Notes: generated from the sequence alone by a model not told the origin. Positions 46,561 to 55,227 are shown, counted from the first letter of the stretch. The stretch is DNA of 64,000 nt from CAVYWD01 sp963772225 (GCA_963772225.1 CAVYWD010000002.1:1922001-1986000); one strand, 5' to 3'. Numbers and translations: made by a program.

Positions 46561-46742
46561 CGGTACTGCTCGGCGACGTGCTCGAGAATGCCGCGCAGGT
46601 CCTTCTCGCCCGCGGCCCGCGCGACGGCATGAACGACCGCACGGACCTGCTCCTCGGCGCTCGGGGCCTTGCGCGGCCAAGCGAGCCACGCCGCGGCGGC
46701 GACCCCGAGGCCGAGCGCGCCCGCGGCCATCCAGCGCCTCAT
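46561..46742 (-). pseudogene. 5' fragment of a second NTF2-like gene
   Basis: GGGAGG and ATG 46742 begin a protein with a signal anchor (AAGALGLGVAAAAWLAW) and the first helix of an NTF2-like fold (EEQVRAVVHAVARAAGEKDL). Family resemblance ends at about the stop codon of the convergent NTF2-like gene; beyond it the frame is only the antisense of that gene. It appears cut by a deletion that joined two related genes tail to tail. Confidence 0.5.
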
Positions 46743-46845
46743 GCCAGCCTCCCGGGGACGCGGCGCCGATGCCGATGCCCCACAAGTCTGTCCAGAGCCG
46801 GGGGAAGCCGCGACGGCCTCCCTCGACTCAAGCTTTTGAGCCGAC

Positions 46846-47673
46846 CTACTTCACGACCTTGACCGCGACCTCGACCTTCTTGTCGCCGGCAGTCACCGTG
46901 ATCTTCGCCTTGCCCTTGGTGACCGGGCTGACGGCTCCACTGGAGTCGACCGTGGCCACCCGCTCGTTGTCCGAGGTGAAAGTGAAGGCCGTGCCGGAGA
47001 TGGCCTGCTTGGCCTCGTCCCTGGCGGTCGCGGCGATCTTGACGGGCTCGCTGCCCACCTTGAGCTCGAGCGAGGCCTTCTCCACCTCGACCGACGCCGC
47101 CTCAGGCACCGTCACGACGACCTTGGCCTTGCCCGCCACGCCGCCGGCAGACACCAGGACCTCGGCGTCGCCTGCGCCGGTCGCCGTCACCTCGCCCTTG
47201 CTGACCGTGACGACGGCGGGGTTCAGGCTGGTGAACGTCGCGTCGGCGGCGACCTCGCGGCCCTTGGCGTCCAGGACCTTGACGGCGAGATTCGCCTTGG
47301 CGCCCACGGACGCGAACTTCACCTCGGCCGGCGCGATGGACACCGACGCGGGGATGCTGACCTTCACCTGGGCCTCGCCCTTCTTCTCCTGAAAGGTGGC
47401 GCTGATCACCGCGTCGCCGGTGTCGACGGCGGTCACGGCGCCGGAGACGGGGTCCACCTTGGCGACCGCAGGGTCGGAGGAAGCGAAGCCGAGCACCACG
47501 CCCTCCTTGAGCTCCTTGCCCTCGGCGTCCTTGGCGGCCGCGGTGAGCTTCACGAACTCGCCCTTCTTGAGAAGAGTCGCCGACGCCGGCTGCACGCTGA
47601 TGGTGGCGACCTTCGGGCCGCAGGCCGAGATCGCGATCCCTGCCGCCAACGCGAGAGTCTTGTGAGAGCGCAT
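46846..47673 (-). CDS. Ig-like (BIG2) lipoprotein
   Basis: This 275-residue surface lipoprotein has signal ending IAISAC and then three bacterial Ig-like group-2 domains (VQPASATLLKKGEFVKLTA; SDPAVAKVDPVSGAVTAVDTG; SDNERVATVDSSGAVSPVTKG). AAGGAG lies 11 nt before ATG 47673. It lies 109 nt downstream of the secretion operon on the same strand; a link is not shown. Confidence 0.88.
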   Translation of the reverse strand: MRSHKTLALAAGIAISACGPKVATISVQPASATLLKKGEFVKLTAAAKDAEGKELKEGVVLGFASSDPAVAKVDPVSGAVTAVDTGDAVISATFQEKKGEAQVKVSIPASVSIAPAEVKFASVGAKANLAVKVLDAKGREVAADATFTSLNPAVVTVSKGEVTATGAGDAEVLVSAGGVAGKAKVVVTVPEAASVEVEKASLELKVGSEPVKIAATARDEAKQAISGTAFTFTSDNERVATVDSSGAVSPVTKGKAKITVTAGDKKVEVAVKVVK

Positions 47674-47782
47674 GTCTGTCGTTTCTCCTTGACGAAGTGT
47701 GAAAGACCGCGCCGAGGGGCGCGGACCGGCGGACTTATAGACCAACGCCAGAAAAGTTCCAGGGCGCCCTGCGACCGCTCGC

Positions 47783-49258
47783 TCACCGACCTCGGGAGAG
47801 CTCCGCGAGGCCATGGGTGGCCTCCTCGAGCCCCGGCGAGATTCGGAGGGCGGCCCGGTAGTCCTTCTCAGCGGCGAGCCAGTCCTGGTGGACGAACGCT
47901 TCGCGGCCGCGCGCCGCGAGCGAGCGCGCCGTCCGCTCCCTCAGCGAGGCGTCGAGCTTGCCGGCAAGGTCCATGTCCTCGTAGAGAACCAGCGAGCGCA
48001 GGAGGGGCCCCGCGGCGTCGATGAAGTCGCCCGCGTCGTACTTGGCCGCGCCGTCGGAGTAGCTCTGAGCGAACAGCGGCAGCTTCTCCCGGAGCATCTG
48101 GATTTTCGAGGCGGTCTCCGGCGGTGGGCCGGCCTCCGCGACCCGCTCGAGCTCGCCCTGCGCGCCGCGAAAGTTGCCGACGTCCATCTTGCGCACCACC
48201 CCCGCGAGAACCTGGTCGACCAGGTCGCGCACGCGACGGACATCCACCTGGCGCCGTTCGGCGTCGCGGCGCGCCGCGAGCTTCTCCTCCTCGACCTTGC
48301 GCGCCTCGCGCTGCCGCCCCGACGCCTCGATCTGCGCGAGGGCGGCCTCCCGCTCGTCCGCGCGCAGGGCGGGGACGAGGGCGCGCGCCGGCTCGAGCTC
48401 TCCCGCCTCGAGCGCCGCCTTGAACCGCTCCCGACGCTGCGCCTCGAGCGCCAGGGTCCAGTTCGCCGCCAGGCCCTTGGCCTCCTCGAGCCGGCTCGAC
48501 TCGGCCTCCACCTGGCTCGCCGCCGCGATGGCCTTCTCCAGGTCGCCGGCCTGAGCGAAGCGATGCGCGGCAAGCAGCGCCTCCACCGCGCGGAGCTCGG
48601 TCGGGGCGGGGGTAGGCTCGGCTTTCACCGCGGGACTCGGCGGCGGCGGCGGGCGGCGCAGACATGTCACGCCGGCGCCGGCGACCAGGGCGGCAGCGAC
48701 CGCGCAGGCTCCGGCCGCGGCGCGATACCGCCGCAGGACCTCGCCGAGCGCCAAAGTGGCAGGTGGAGCCGGCGGCGCCTCGGCCTTCGCGCGGCGCGCC
48801 TCGCGCTCGCGCTCTTCGACCTCACGCGCCTCTTTGAGCTCCTTGAACTCGTCGATGACGGTGAGGACCGTGGCCCCGAGCCCGACCGTATCGCGGTGGT
48901 GAACCTGGGCCTCGGGGACCTTGGCGCCGTTGACGAGGGTGCCGTTGTTGCTGCCCAGGTCGCGCACGACGAGCCCGCCCACGCCCAACACCAGCTCCAG
49001 GTGGCGCCGCGAGACCGAGCCGTCGGTGAGGCGCAGGTCGCAGGCCTCCCCGCGCCCGACGACCATGCGCGCGCCGCGAATTTTCCGGCGCTTGCCGCGG
49101 TCGGGGCCATCGATCACCGCGACGCTGAACGGCGGGCCCAGCTGCGTCGCGTCCTCGTCCTCGGGCGATTTGAGCTTCTTGCCGAGGCGCGTCTCCGGCT
49201 CCCCTGCGGCGCCGGCGACTCCCTCCACCGGCGCGGGATGGCGCGGCTCGTTCGACAA
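47783..49258 (-). CDS. FHA-TM-coiled protein, SctD-like candidate
   Basis: This 491-residue protein has an FHA domain at about 45-135 (MVVGRGEACDLRLTDGSVSRRHLEL, RDLGSNNGTLVNG). A charged helix and one TM (GACAVAAALVAGAGVTCL) follow. The C-terminal half is helical and Glu/Arg-rich, with TPR-like ends (AAEKDYRAALRISPGLEEA). The cytoplasmic-FHA plus TM layout parallels the T3SS ring protein SctD, but the C-terminal part does not show ring-building motifs. It starts with TTG directly after the sctJ stop (GGAGG 6 nt upstream), so it is coupled to sctJ. Confidence 0.78.
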   Translation of the reverse strand: MSNEPRHPAPVEGVAGAAGEPETRLGKKLKSPEDEDATQLGPPFSVAVIDGPDRGKRRKIRGARMVVGRGEACDLRLTDGSVSRRHLELVLGVGGLVVRDLGSNNGTLVNGAKVPEAQVHHRDTVGLGATVLTVIDEFKELKEAREVEEREREARRAKAEAPPAPPATLALGEVLRRYRAAAGACAVAAALVAGAGVTCLRRPPPPPSPAVKAEPTPAPTELRAVEALLAAHRFAQAGDLEKAIAAASQVEAESSRLEEAKGLAANWTLALEAQRRERFKAALEAGELEPARALVPALRADEREAALAQIEASGRQREARKVEEEKLAARRDAERRQVDVRRVRDLVDQVLAGVVRKMDVGNFRGAQGELERVAEAGPPPETASKIQMLREKLPLFAQSYSDGAAKYDAGDFIDAAGPLLRSLVLYEDMDLAGKLDASLRERTARSLAARGREAFVHQDWLAAEKDYRAALRISPGLEEATHGLAELSRGR

Positions 49259-50053
49259 CTAGGCCTCCGGGTGGACGCGGCGGGCCGCCCCCATCTCCCT
49301 CACCTTCCTGAAGGCGATGGCGCCGGCCAGCCCCAGCACGCAGATGCCCAAACCCGCGAGGTAGAGCTTGAACACGCCCAGGGACTCGGCCGCGATTCGG
49401 ACGCCGGGCAGCACCTCGACTTCCGCAGCCTGAGCTGCCTGATTGGGGCTGGGCAGGGCGACCGACGACATCACGACGCTGACCGACGCGGGCTTCAAGT
49501 CCTGGACTGCGCGGGCGACGAGGGCCTGGACCTGCTCCTCGCTGATGGGCGGACTCTTCTTGGCAGTGTCCGAAGCCGCCCGATACCGCAGCAGGACCGA
49601 GGCGGTGGGCTCGGGGCGGCTGGAGCGGTCGGAGAGGTCGTCGACCTGAGGGATGTTGACGTGGACGCGCGCGTCGAGGACGCCGTCCACCGAAGACAAC
49701 GTCCGAGACAGCTCGCCGGCAATGGCCTGGAGGAACATGGCGCGTTCCTCGGTGGCCGTGGGGATGAGGCTGCCGCGGTTGAAGATCTCGAAGCCCGACT
49801 CGCGAGGGCGCGGCAGCTCATTCTCCTTCAGGACCATGGCCGCGGCGGCGGCGTTCGCCCTGGGGACCGAGATGACCCAGGTCAGCTCGCGGCCGCCCTC
49901 TTCCTTCAACTTCTGCGTCGAGATGCCCCGGCGCTCGAGGACCACCAGGATCTCGTTGGCCTCTTTCTCGGTGAGCTGGTGTTGGATCTCCACGGAGCAG
50001 GCCGGGAGGAGCGCGGCCAAGACAGCGAGAGCGGCGCGGCGGGCGTTCGTCAC
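49259..50053 (-). CDS. sctJ: Type III secretion inner-ring lipoprotein SctJ
   Basis: This 264-residue YscJ/PrgK/FliF-family protein has a signal ending LLPAC (C19). Ring-building motif 1 is ANEILVVLERRGISTQKL and the second domain is SRTLSSVDGVLDARVHVNIP, with ASVLLRYR and SSVAL typical of SctJ. A C-terminal TM (LYLAGLGICVLGLAGAIAF) completes it. GTG 50053 start. It is the surest T3SS marker in this operon. Confidence 0.92.
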   Translation of the reverse strand: MTNARRAALAVLAALLPACSVEIQHQLTEKEANEILVVLERRGISTQKLKEEGGRELTWVISVPRANAAAAAMVLKENELPRPRESGFEIFNRGSLIPTATEERAMFLQAIAGELSRTLSSVDGVLDARVHVNIPQVDDLSDRSSRPEPTASVLLRYRAASDTAKKSPPISEEQVQALVARAVQDLKPASVSVVMSSVALPSPNQAAQAAEVEVLPGVRIAAESLGVFKLYLAGLGICVLGLAGAIAFRKVREMGAARRVHPEA

Positions 50054-50144
50054 GTTGGTGCCTCGGGAGGCGGTGGGGCGGCGAGCTTAGCACGGGCTGA
50101 AGCCGCCGCTCGATTTCGAACGGTAGGCCCGCCGCGCGCCTTCG

Positions 50145-50663
50145 TCACACCTGCGTGTGCAGCGTGTCCTTGAGGCCGCTGGCGGCCTTGTCGACCACCT
50201 TGCCGGTCAAGTCGAGCTCGAGCGAATACTCGTTGACCCGGGATTGGAGGACGAGGAGCTGCTGCTGGTTGAGCCGCACCCCGCCGTTGACGGCCCGCTC
50301 GATGAATTTGTCCAGCGACGAGGTGCGGGACTCGATCTGCTCGAGGGCGCTCTCGATGGACGAGCGCGCGCGCTCGCTCTTCTGGCCGGCGGCGACCGGC
50401 GCGACCCGCCGGGCCTCGGCCGCCTTCGACGTTTCAACGACCGCCCGCGCGCCGTGAACGAGCCCGGCCTTCTGAGCCGAAGCCACGGACTGTGCCTTCT
50501 GGACGGCGTTCACCTGGCCCGCAGCCTCCACCCCTTGAGCCTTGCTCGCCAGCGCCTGATCGAACTTGGAGGGACCGGCCTTGGCTGCGGCGTCGGGGCG
50601 CTGAGGCTTGGGCACCGCCTGCGCGGCCTGTTGGATCTGTCCCCCTGCGACGGGCATTGCCAT
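50145..50663 (-). CDS. sctI: SctI-like inner-rod protein
   Basis: This 172-residue Ala/Gln/Lys-rich protein has a C-terminal 45 residues that match the inner-rod family (LNQQQLLVLQSRVNEYSLEL, then DLTGKVVDKAASGLKDTL). The N-terminal 90 residues are low-complexity, longer than in classic SctI. AAGGAG precedes ATG 50663. It sits directly ahead of sctJ, as rod genes often do. Confidence 0.75.
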   Translation of the reverse strand: MAMPVAGGQIQQAAQAVPKPQRPDAAAKAGPSKFDQALASKAQGVEAAGQVNAVQKAQSVASAQKAGLVHGARAVVETSKAAEARRVAPVAAGQKSERARSSIESALEQIESRTSSLDKFIERAVNGGVRLNQQQLLVLQSRVNEYSLELDLTGKVVDKAASGLKDTLHTQV

Positions 50664-50705
50664 GGCTCACTCCTTCCAGAGAATTTCGATTCGGCGAAAT
50701 AGCGA

Positions 50706-51428
50706 TTAGCCGCGGATCTCCGACTTCGAGGGCGGAGGATTTTTGGGCGGTTTGGGCTCGTCTTCCTCGTCGAGCAACTCTTTCAGCCGGTCGATGGCCC
50801 GGGCGTGCAGGCGGCTCGACCAGCTTTTGGAGAGGCCGAGGGTGCCGCCCGCCTCCTCCAGCGTCTTGTTCTCGAAGTAATAGGCCACGAGCAGCCGGCG
50901 CTCGTTGTCGGGAAGCTTTTCGACCGCCGCGACGGCGCGCTCCTGCAGTTGGCGCTGTTCGAGCCGCTCCTCGGCGCTGAGCGAATCGTCCTTGACCTCC
51001 AGACGCTCGAGCCCCTCGAGGCCGGTGGCCAACATGACCGCCAGGGACTTCACCGCCCCCTCGACCTCCATCACGTCGTCGGCGAAGGTCGTGGCCCGGC
51101 CCGTGTCACGCGCCGCGCTCGAGGCGAGGTAGGCGTTGGCGCGCTCGGAAAGATAGGCGGTGCGCTGCTCGGGCCCGCGGAGGATTCCCATCCTGCGCAG
51201 CCCGTCGAAGATGGCGCCTTTGATGCGGTAGTGCGCGAAGGTCAGGAAGTTCGCTCCGACCTTCTCGTCGAAGCGCTCGGACGCTTCGAGGAGGCCCACG
51301 TTGCCGTAGGCGACGAGGTCCTCCAGGTCGAGGCGGTTGCCGAACTGCCGCCGCACGCCCGCGGCGATGGAGCGCACGTAGGGCCCGAACTGGGCGAGCA
51401 CCTGCGCTTTGTCCGCGCGGAGCGGCAC
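50706..51428 (-). CDS. Sigma-28/FliA-like sigma factor
   Basis: This 240-residue sigma-70-family factor has region 2 at 15-75 (LEDLVAYGNVGLLEASERFD, FLTFAHYRIKGAIFDGLRRM), a region 3-like middle and region 4 at 165-220 (LPDNERRLLVAYYFENKTLEEAG, LSKSWSSRLHARAIDRLKEL). A Pro/Lys-rich tail is unusual. Encoded inside the T3SS-like operon (4-nt gap to the upstream gene), it may direct its own operon or effectors, as FliA does for late flagellar genes. Confidence 0.88.
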   Translation of the reverse strand: MPLRADKAQVLAQFGPYVRSIAAGVRRQFGNRLDLEDLVAYGNVGLLEASERFDEKVGANFLTFAHYRIKGAIFDGLRRMGILRGPEQRTAYLSERANAYLASSAARDTGRATTFADDVMEVEGAVKSLAVMLATGLEGLERLEVKDDSLSAEERLEQRQLQERAVAAVEKLPDNERRLLVAYYFENKTLEEAGGTLGLSKSWSSRLHARAIDRLKELLDEEDEPKPPKNPPPSKSEIRG

Positions 51429-51431
51429 GGG

Positions 51432-51809
51432 CTACCTCTTGTCCCAAAGGCGCTTGAGCGTCTGCGCGAGGTGAGGGTCGGCCTGGATCTCCTCGGCGAT
51501 GCGCGCCGCCAGCACCTTGGAGCGGGACCGCAGCTTCCCCTGAAGGATGAACTCCACGAGCTCGCGAGCGGCCACCTCGCCGCTGGAGATCTCCCCGGCA
51601 CGGAGAGCCCGGGCGATGCGCTCGGCCTCCTGCAAAACCGCCGGACCCGACACCTCGGAGCTGCCGGCCTCCCGCGTCACACCGGCCAGTCGCTCAGAAG
51701 AGTCGACCTTGCCGAACGACCCCGCTTTTCCCGCGCCGCCCTTGCCGGCCGCTCCACCTACCCCCTTGGGGCCTCCACGGCCTCCGCCTTTGATGGACCC
51801 GACCGACAT
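51432..51809 (-). CDS. Small T3SS-operon protein, unknown
   Basis: This 125-residue protein has a Gly/Lys-rich first 35 residues (GGGRGGPKGVGGAAGKGGAG) and a helical C-terminal half (LQEAERIARALRAGEISSGE, RIAEEIQADPHLAQTLKRLW). No family was recognised. A disordered N-terminus with a folded helical tail is compatible with a secreted substrate or regulator. It is coupled to the sigma-factor gene. Confidence 0.65.
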   Translation of the reverse strand: MSVGSIKGGGRGGPKGVGGAAGKGGAGKAGSFGKVDSSERLAGVTREAGSSEVSGPAVLQEAERIARALRAGEISSGEVAARELVEFILQGKLRSRSKVLAARIAEEIQADPHLAQTLKRLWDKR

Positions 51810-51832
51810 GTTCCGTCCTCACATGGACTTCA

Positions 51833-52255
51833 CTAGGGCTTCGGCGGCGGCAGCGCGCCAGCTTCCTTGGCGTCGAGGAGCGCTCGCGCGAACCGCGCTC
51901 CGTCCCCGTCCGGGTCGAGGTCGATGGCGGCGTTCAGCTCCTTGACCGCCTCGGCGACTTTTCCCAGAAAGAGGAGCGCCTCTCCCGCGTAGGCGCGCGC
52001 CACGCCGCTCTCCGGCGCCAGGCGCTGCGCCCGGCGATACTCCTGCAGCGCCTTGTCTTCGCGCCCGAGCGCGAACTCGAGCGAGCCCAGCGCGAAATGC
52101 GGGACCTCGCTCTTGGGCAGGAGCGCCGCGACGCCTTCGAAAACCTCGCGGGCGTCGTCGAAGCGGTGCATGTTCATCAGCTGATAGCCCGCTTCGATGA
52201 GAATCATCGCCTCCCTCTTTGAGACGGGGACGATTCCGGCGATCTCCTCGGGCAT
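51833..52255 (-). CDS. TPR chaperone, SycD/LcrH-like
   Basis: This 140-residue protein has three tandem TPRs (residues 17-120: AGYQLMNMHRFDDAREVFEG, HFALGSLEFALGREDKALQE, AYAGEALLFLGKVAEAVKEL), the size and fold of class II T3SS chaperones that bind hydrophobic translocators. AGGAG precedes ATG 52255. The next gene upstream encodes a plausible hydrophobic client. Confidence 0.78.
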   Translation of the reverse strand: MPEEIAGIVPVSKREAMILIEAGYQLMNMHRFDDAREVFEGVAALLPKSEVPHFALGSLEFALGREDKALQEYRRAQRLAPESGVARAYAGEALLFLGKVAEAVKELNAAIDLDPDGDGARFARALLDAKEAGALPPPKP

Positions 52256-52276
52256 TCGACGGCTCCTAAAGGCGAC

Positions 52277-52780
52277 TTAGTGGACGTTCGCGATCGTGTT
52301 CTTGGTCGTGTCGTATCGGATCTTGATCACGTTGGAGAGGCACGTGTACTTCTGGTTTTGGTCATTGCACTGCTGCTGGAGCCCCAGGTACTGCATGTTC
52401 GAGGCCTCCTGCTGGGCAAGGAGGCTCTGCGCCTGTTGATAGGTGTTCGCGGACGACGGGTCGCTGAGAGCGGAGCTGGTGCTCGCGCTGCCCGAGCCGG
52501 TAGTGCCGGTAGTGCCGGTGACGCTCGATGAGCTCGTGAGGTGGCTGGTGCCGGCGGCGGAGGCCACGTTGCCGGCCAGCGAGGTCCCCGCGCTCACCGC
52601 GGCGCTCAGGATGGCGCCGCCGGGAAGCGCCGACGCGACCACGCCGGCCACCTGCGTGGTGGTCTCCATGCCGTCGCGGAGCCTGGAGCCGAAGTCGGTC
52701 TGTGGGGTCTGGCGGTCCTCGGCGAGCTGGGTATTCATCCGAGTCGGGGTCGTGTCGATGCGATTGGGGGTCGTGGCCAT
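52277..52780 (-). CDS. Candidate secreted translocator or filament protein
   Basis: This 167-residue protein of unknown family has a Thr-rich N-terminus (NRIDTTPTRMNTQ) and a glycine/alanine hydrophobic stretch at about 42-78 (VAGVVASALPGGAILSAAVS). A Ser/Thr/Gly linker follows, then a C-terminal amphipathic helix (LSNVIKIRYDTTKNTIANVH) reminiscent of the ends of T3SS filament and translocator proteins. It lies beside a SycD-like chaperone gene. The role is inferred from composition and context only. Confidence 0.6.
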   Translation of the reverse strand: MATTPNRIDTTPTRMNTQLAEDRQTPQTDFGSRLRDGMETTTQVAGVVASALPGGAILSAAVSAGTSLAGNVASAAGTSHLTSSSSVTGTTGTTGSGSASTSSALSDPSSANTYQQAQSLLAQQEASNMQYLGLQQQCNDQNQKYTCLSNVIKIRYDTTKNTIANVH

Positions 52781-52887
52781 GGGAGTCTCCGGTGGCAGTG
52801 GATAGGCGCCAAGCCAGCGCCTAGCATGATTGTCGTCGGCGGCCCCCAGCAGTTGCGCCGCCGAAGCTTCCCAGCTGCCAACCTCTT

Positions 52888-53151
52888 CTAGCGGCGGGCC
52901 CTTTTCGCCGCTTGGCGCTGGGCGAGGAGCGATTCACGGAGCTCCAGAAGCTCGTCGAGCAGCCCCTCGACTCGGTCGATGGCGGCCAAGGCCTTCTTCG
53001 CCGCCGTCGCCCTATGCCCCTTCGCGGCATCTCCGAGCCGCTCCCGCGTCTTGGCGAAGAGCTCCGCCGGCGCGCCTTTGGGGGCGAGCTCAACGAACTC
53101 CTCGAGCGCGGGATTGGTCCGCTCCCGATTCGCGGTCTGCTTGGCAGGCAT
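52888..53151 (-). CDS. Small helical protein, unknown
   Basis: This 87-residue charged helical protein (LEEFVELAPKGAPAELFAKT; LAAIDRVEGLLDELLELRES) has no recognised family. GAGG lies 7 nt before ATG 53151. It lies in the T3SS-like operon between the HEAT gene (33-nt gap) and the candidate translocator. The coiled-coil-like C-terminus would suit a chaperone or stalk role. Confidence 0.6.
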   Translation of the reverse strand: MPAKQTANRERTNPALEEFVELAPKGAPAELFAKTRERLGDAAKGHRATAAKKALAAIDRVEGLLDELLELRESLLAQRQAAKRARR

Positions 53152-53184
53152 CGGCGACCTCTCTCAGGGGATTTTTAGGGAAGG

Positions 53185-54102
53185 CTAGCCGCGGCGCTTC
53201 TTGGCTGTCAATCGAGCGTCCCCGCCCGCGCCCGCCTGCCGAAGCTCTCGAAGGACGCTCAAGCGCGCCTCGGCATCGCCGAGGTCGTGGAGCGCCAGGG
53301 CGGCCGAGAGTCGAACGCGAGGCACCGCGTCACCGAGCTGCTTGCGCAGCGCGGGCAGCGCCTTGGCGAGCCCGGGCTCCACGGGGAGTCCGGCCGCGCG
53401 GCTGTGAAATCGGCCCAGGGCGCGCGCGGCGCTCGCGCGGACGCCCGGGTCGCGGTGGCGCAGCACCCGCGCGAGCGGGGGGATGGAGGCGGGGTCGCGC
53501 AGGCGGCCCAGAGCGGCGCAGACCTCGGAAGGGACGAAGTCGACCTTCAGGGCACTGTGGAGCGCCGGGCAAGCCCGCGCGTCTCCCAGGTGGCCGAGGG
53601 CCGAGGCGACGGCGGCGCCCACCGCCGCATGGTGCGTCTTGAAGGCCTCGAGCAGCGGCTCCACGGCTGCGCGGTTGCCGCTCAGCCCCAAGGCGTGGGC
53701 GGCTCCCGCCACCTTGCGCGGCGAAGGGTCGGCCAGGTCCTTGAGGGTCTCGCGGAAGATGGGCGCGTCGCCCAGGCGCAGCAAAGAGAGCGCGGCCGCC
53801 GCTCGAACGGGTCGCTCCGGGTCCGCGAGGCATGCCCGGAGAGCCTCGGCGGCTCCTGGTGCGGGCGCGCGGCCGAGGGCGTCCGCGGCGCGCTCTCGCT
53901 GCTCCGGGTCAGGGTCGCTCAGGGCGGCCAGGGGCTGTCTGGCCGGAGTCGCCGGCGGGCGGGCGGCCAGCGCCGGGTCGATCTGCGCACGTCGCGCTCG
54001 AGTTTGGGAGAGCGCGAGCGGCTTCGGCCTAGGCAGCACCGCCCTCCGCTTCGGGCGCGTCGTCGGCTTCGCTTCGCTGGGCGGCGCAGGAGGGGGTCTC
54101 AA
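53185..54102 (-). CDS. HEAT-repeat protein
   Basis: This 305-residue soluble protein has a Pro/Arg-rich N-terminus and six to seven HEAT/PBS-lyase-like repeats over residues 60-290 (EQRERAADALGRAPAPGAAE, RPVRAAAALSLLRLGDAP, VGAAVASALGHLGDARACPA, PGVRASAARALGRFHSRA). It is the first gene of the secretion-like operon. The TTG start at 54102 is uncertain. It is probably a scaffold for a cytoplasmic sorting platform; inference. Confidence 0.75.
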   Translation of the reverse strand: MRPPPAPPSEAKPTTRPKRRAVLPRPKPLALSQTRARRAQIDPALAARPPATPARQPLAALSDPDPEQRERAADALGRAPAPGAAEALRACLADPERPVRAAAALSLLRLGDAPIFRETLKDLADPSPRKVAGAAHALGLSGNRAAVEPLLEAFKTHHAAVGAAVASALGHLGDARACPALHSALKVDFVPSEVCAALGRLRDPASIPPLARVLRHRDPGVRASAARALGRFHSRAAGLPVEPGLAKALPALRKQLGDAVPRVRLSAALALHDLGDAEARLSVLRELRQAGAGGDARLTAKKRRG

Positions 54103-54272
54103 GGCGGCCGCAGCCTATTGAAATTGCGCGGGCGCGGGAAGGGCCGCCGCGCGCACCCGACGGGGGGCAAGGGCCCCGTCTGAAGGCCTTGGCGCCCAGG
54201 GGGCAGGAGACCGACCTTTCGCCGAGGCAGGCGGCCCGGCTACCACAGCCGGGGTATCGAGGGAGGCACGTA

Positions 54273-54815
54273 ATGAAGAAGCTTGTGACCGCTTTGGCAG
54301 CTTTGACGATTTTGTGCATCGCGCCGGGCGCTCGCGCCGACAGCAAGTCGGCGGCGACCGCTCAGGCCGGCGGCGGCACTGGAAGCAGCTCCGGCGGGAG
54401 CGGGAGCTCGTCCGAGCAGGGCGGCGGTATGGGCGGCGCCGGCTCCAGCGGCTCGGAGAGCGGCAACACGGGGTCCACCGGCAGCACCGGCTCGACCGGC
54501 AGCATGGGCTCGACGGGGATGGGAATGGGTCAGCAGTCGGTGGAGGGCCGCGTGCTCAAGGCCGACCGGTCGACCATCACCATCGAGCACAACGGCGCCG
54601 CGCTGCCCCTGACGGTGGGCAGCAGCACCTCGTTCCAGGGCGTGAAGAGCGCCAGGGACATCAAGGAAGGCCAGCAGGTCCGGGCGAGCTTCGACCTGAA
54701 GAAGGACAAGAACGAGCTTCGGTCGGTCGAGGTGATCGGCGGCGCGGGCGGCGCGGGCGGCACGGGGGGAATGGGCGGCTCGAGCGGCTCGAAGACGCCG
54801 GGGGGAGGCTACTAG
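54273..54815 (+). CDS. Secreted Gly/Ser-rich protein with beta domain
   Basis: This 180-residue exported protein has a signal peptide MKKLVTALAALTILCIAPGARA and a Gly/Ser/Thr repeat linker (STGSTGSTGS). A small beta-barrel-like domain at about 85-155 (VEGRVLKADRSTITIEHNGA, DIKEGQQVRASFDL) resembles DUF5666-type domains. A Gly-rich tail ends the protein. GGGAGG precedes ATG 54273. Function unknown. Confidence 0.75.
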   Translation: MKKLVTALAALTILCIAPGARADSKSAATAQAGGGTGSSSGGSGSSSEQGGGMGGAGSSGSESGNTGSTGSTGSTGSMGSTGMGMGQQSVEGRVLKADRSTITIEHNGAALPLTVGSSTSFQGVKSARDIKEGQQVRASFDLKKDKNELRSVEVIGGAGGAGGTGGMGGSSGSKTPGGGY

Positions 54816-55227
54816 CTCTCGCGCCGTTCCCATTAGTCCCTTCGCGAGGTGCGCAGGATGGCAAAGACTCCAGGCTTCAGACCCCGGGCCTTAAGGAACT
54901 GCAGTACCCGGAGCCTGGGGTCTGGAGTCTGGAGCCTAAGGCAACCCTCGTTGGTTCCGGCTCGGCCGGTTTAGGCAGGGCCTCGCCGGGCCCCTCGAGC
55001 CGATGCTTGGCAATTCGGCGCGCCGCCGACGCTCCGCCTGAGCGACCGTCGGGGGCCCGGCAAGACCTTTGGCAGTCTCCAGAACGAGGCACGGCTTCGG
55101 CGTCCCCCGGCGCGCGCCGAGCCGACTGGCATTTCTCTTGACTTTTCGGCTCGTTGACTCCAAGCCCCGCCGGGGTTAATGAAAGGGTGTCGCCCGCGGT
55201 GCCGGGGCGAGGGTTCTTTGACATTCT
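54816..55227 (+). other. Intergenic region with inverted repeat and ssrA promoter
   Basis: No gene is seen in these 412 bp. A stem CAGACCCC (54878-54885) pairs with GGGGTCTG (54917-54924). GACTCCAG (54866-54873) can also pair with CTGGAGTC (54922-54929), giving two mutually exclusive hairpins. A possible ssrA promoter is TTGACT at 55154-55159 with TTAATG 17 nt further on. That would imply a leader of about 40 nt removed by RNase P. Confidence 0.45.

Noticed and set aside
55218..55223. TTGACA just before ssrA as a -35 box
   Set aside because: It is 5 nt from the mature RNA start, far too close; an upstream TTGACT is a better candidate.
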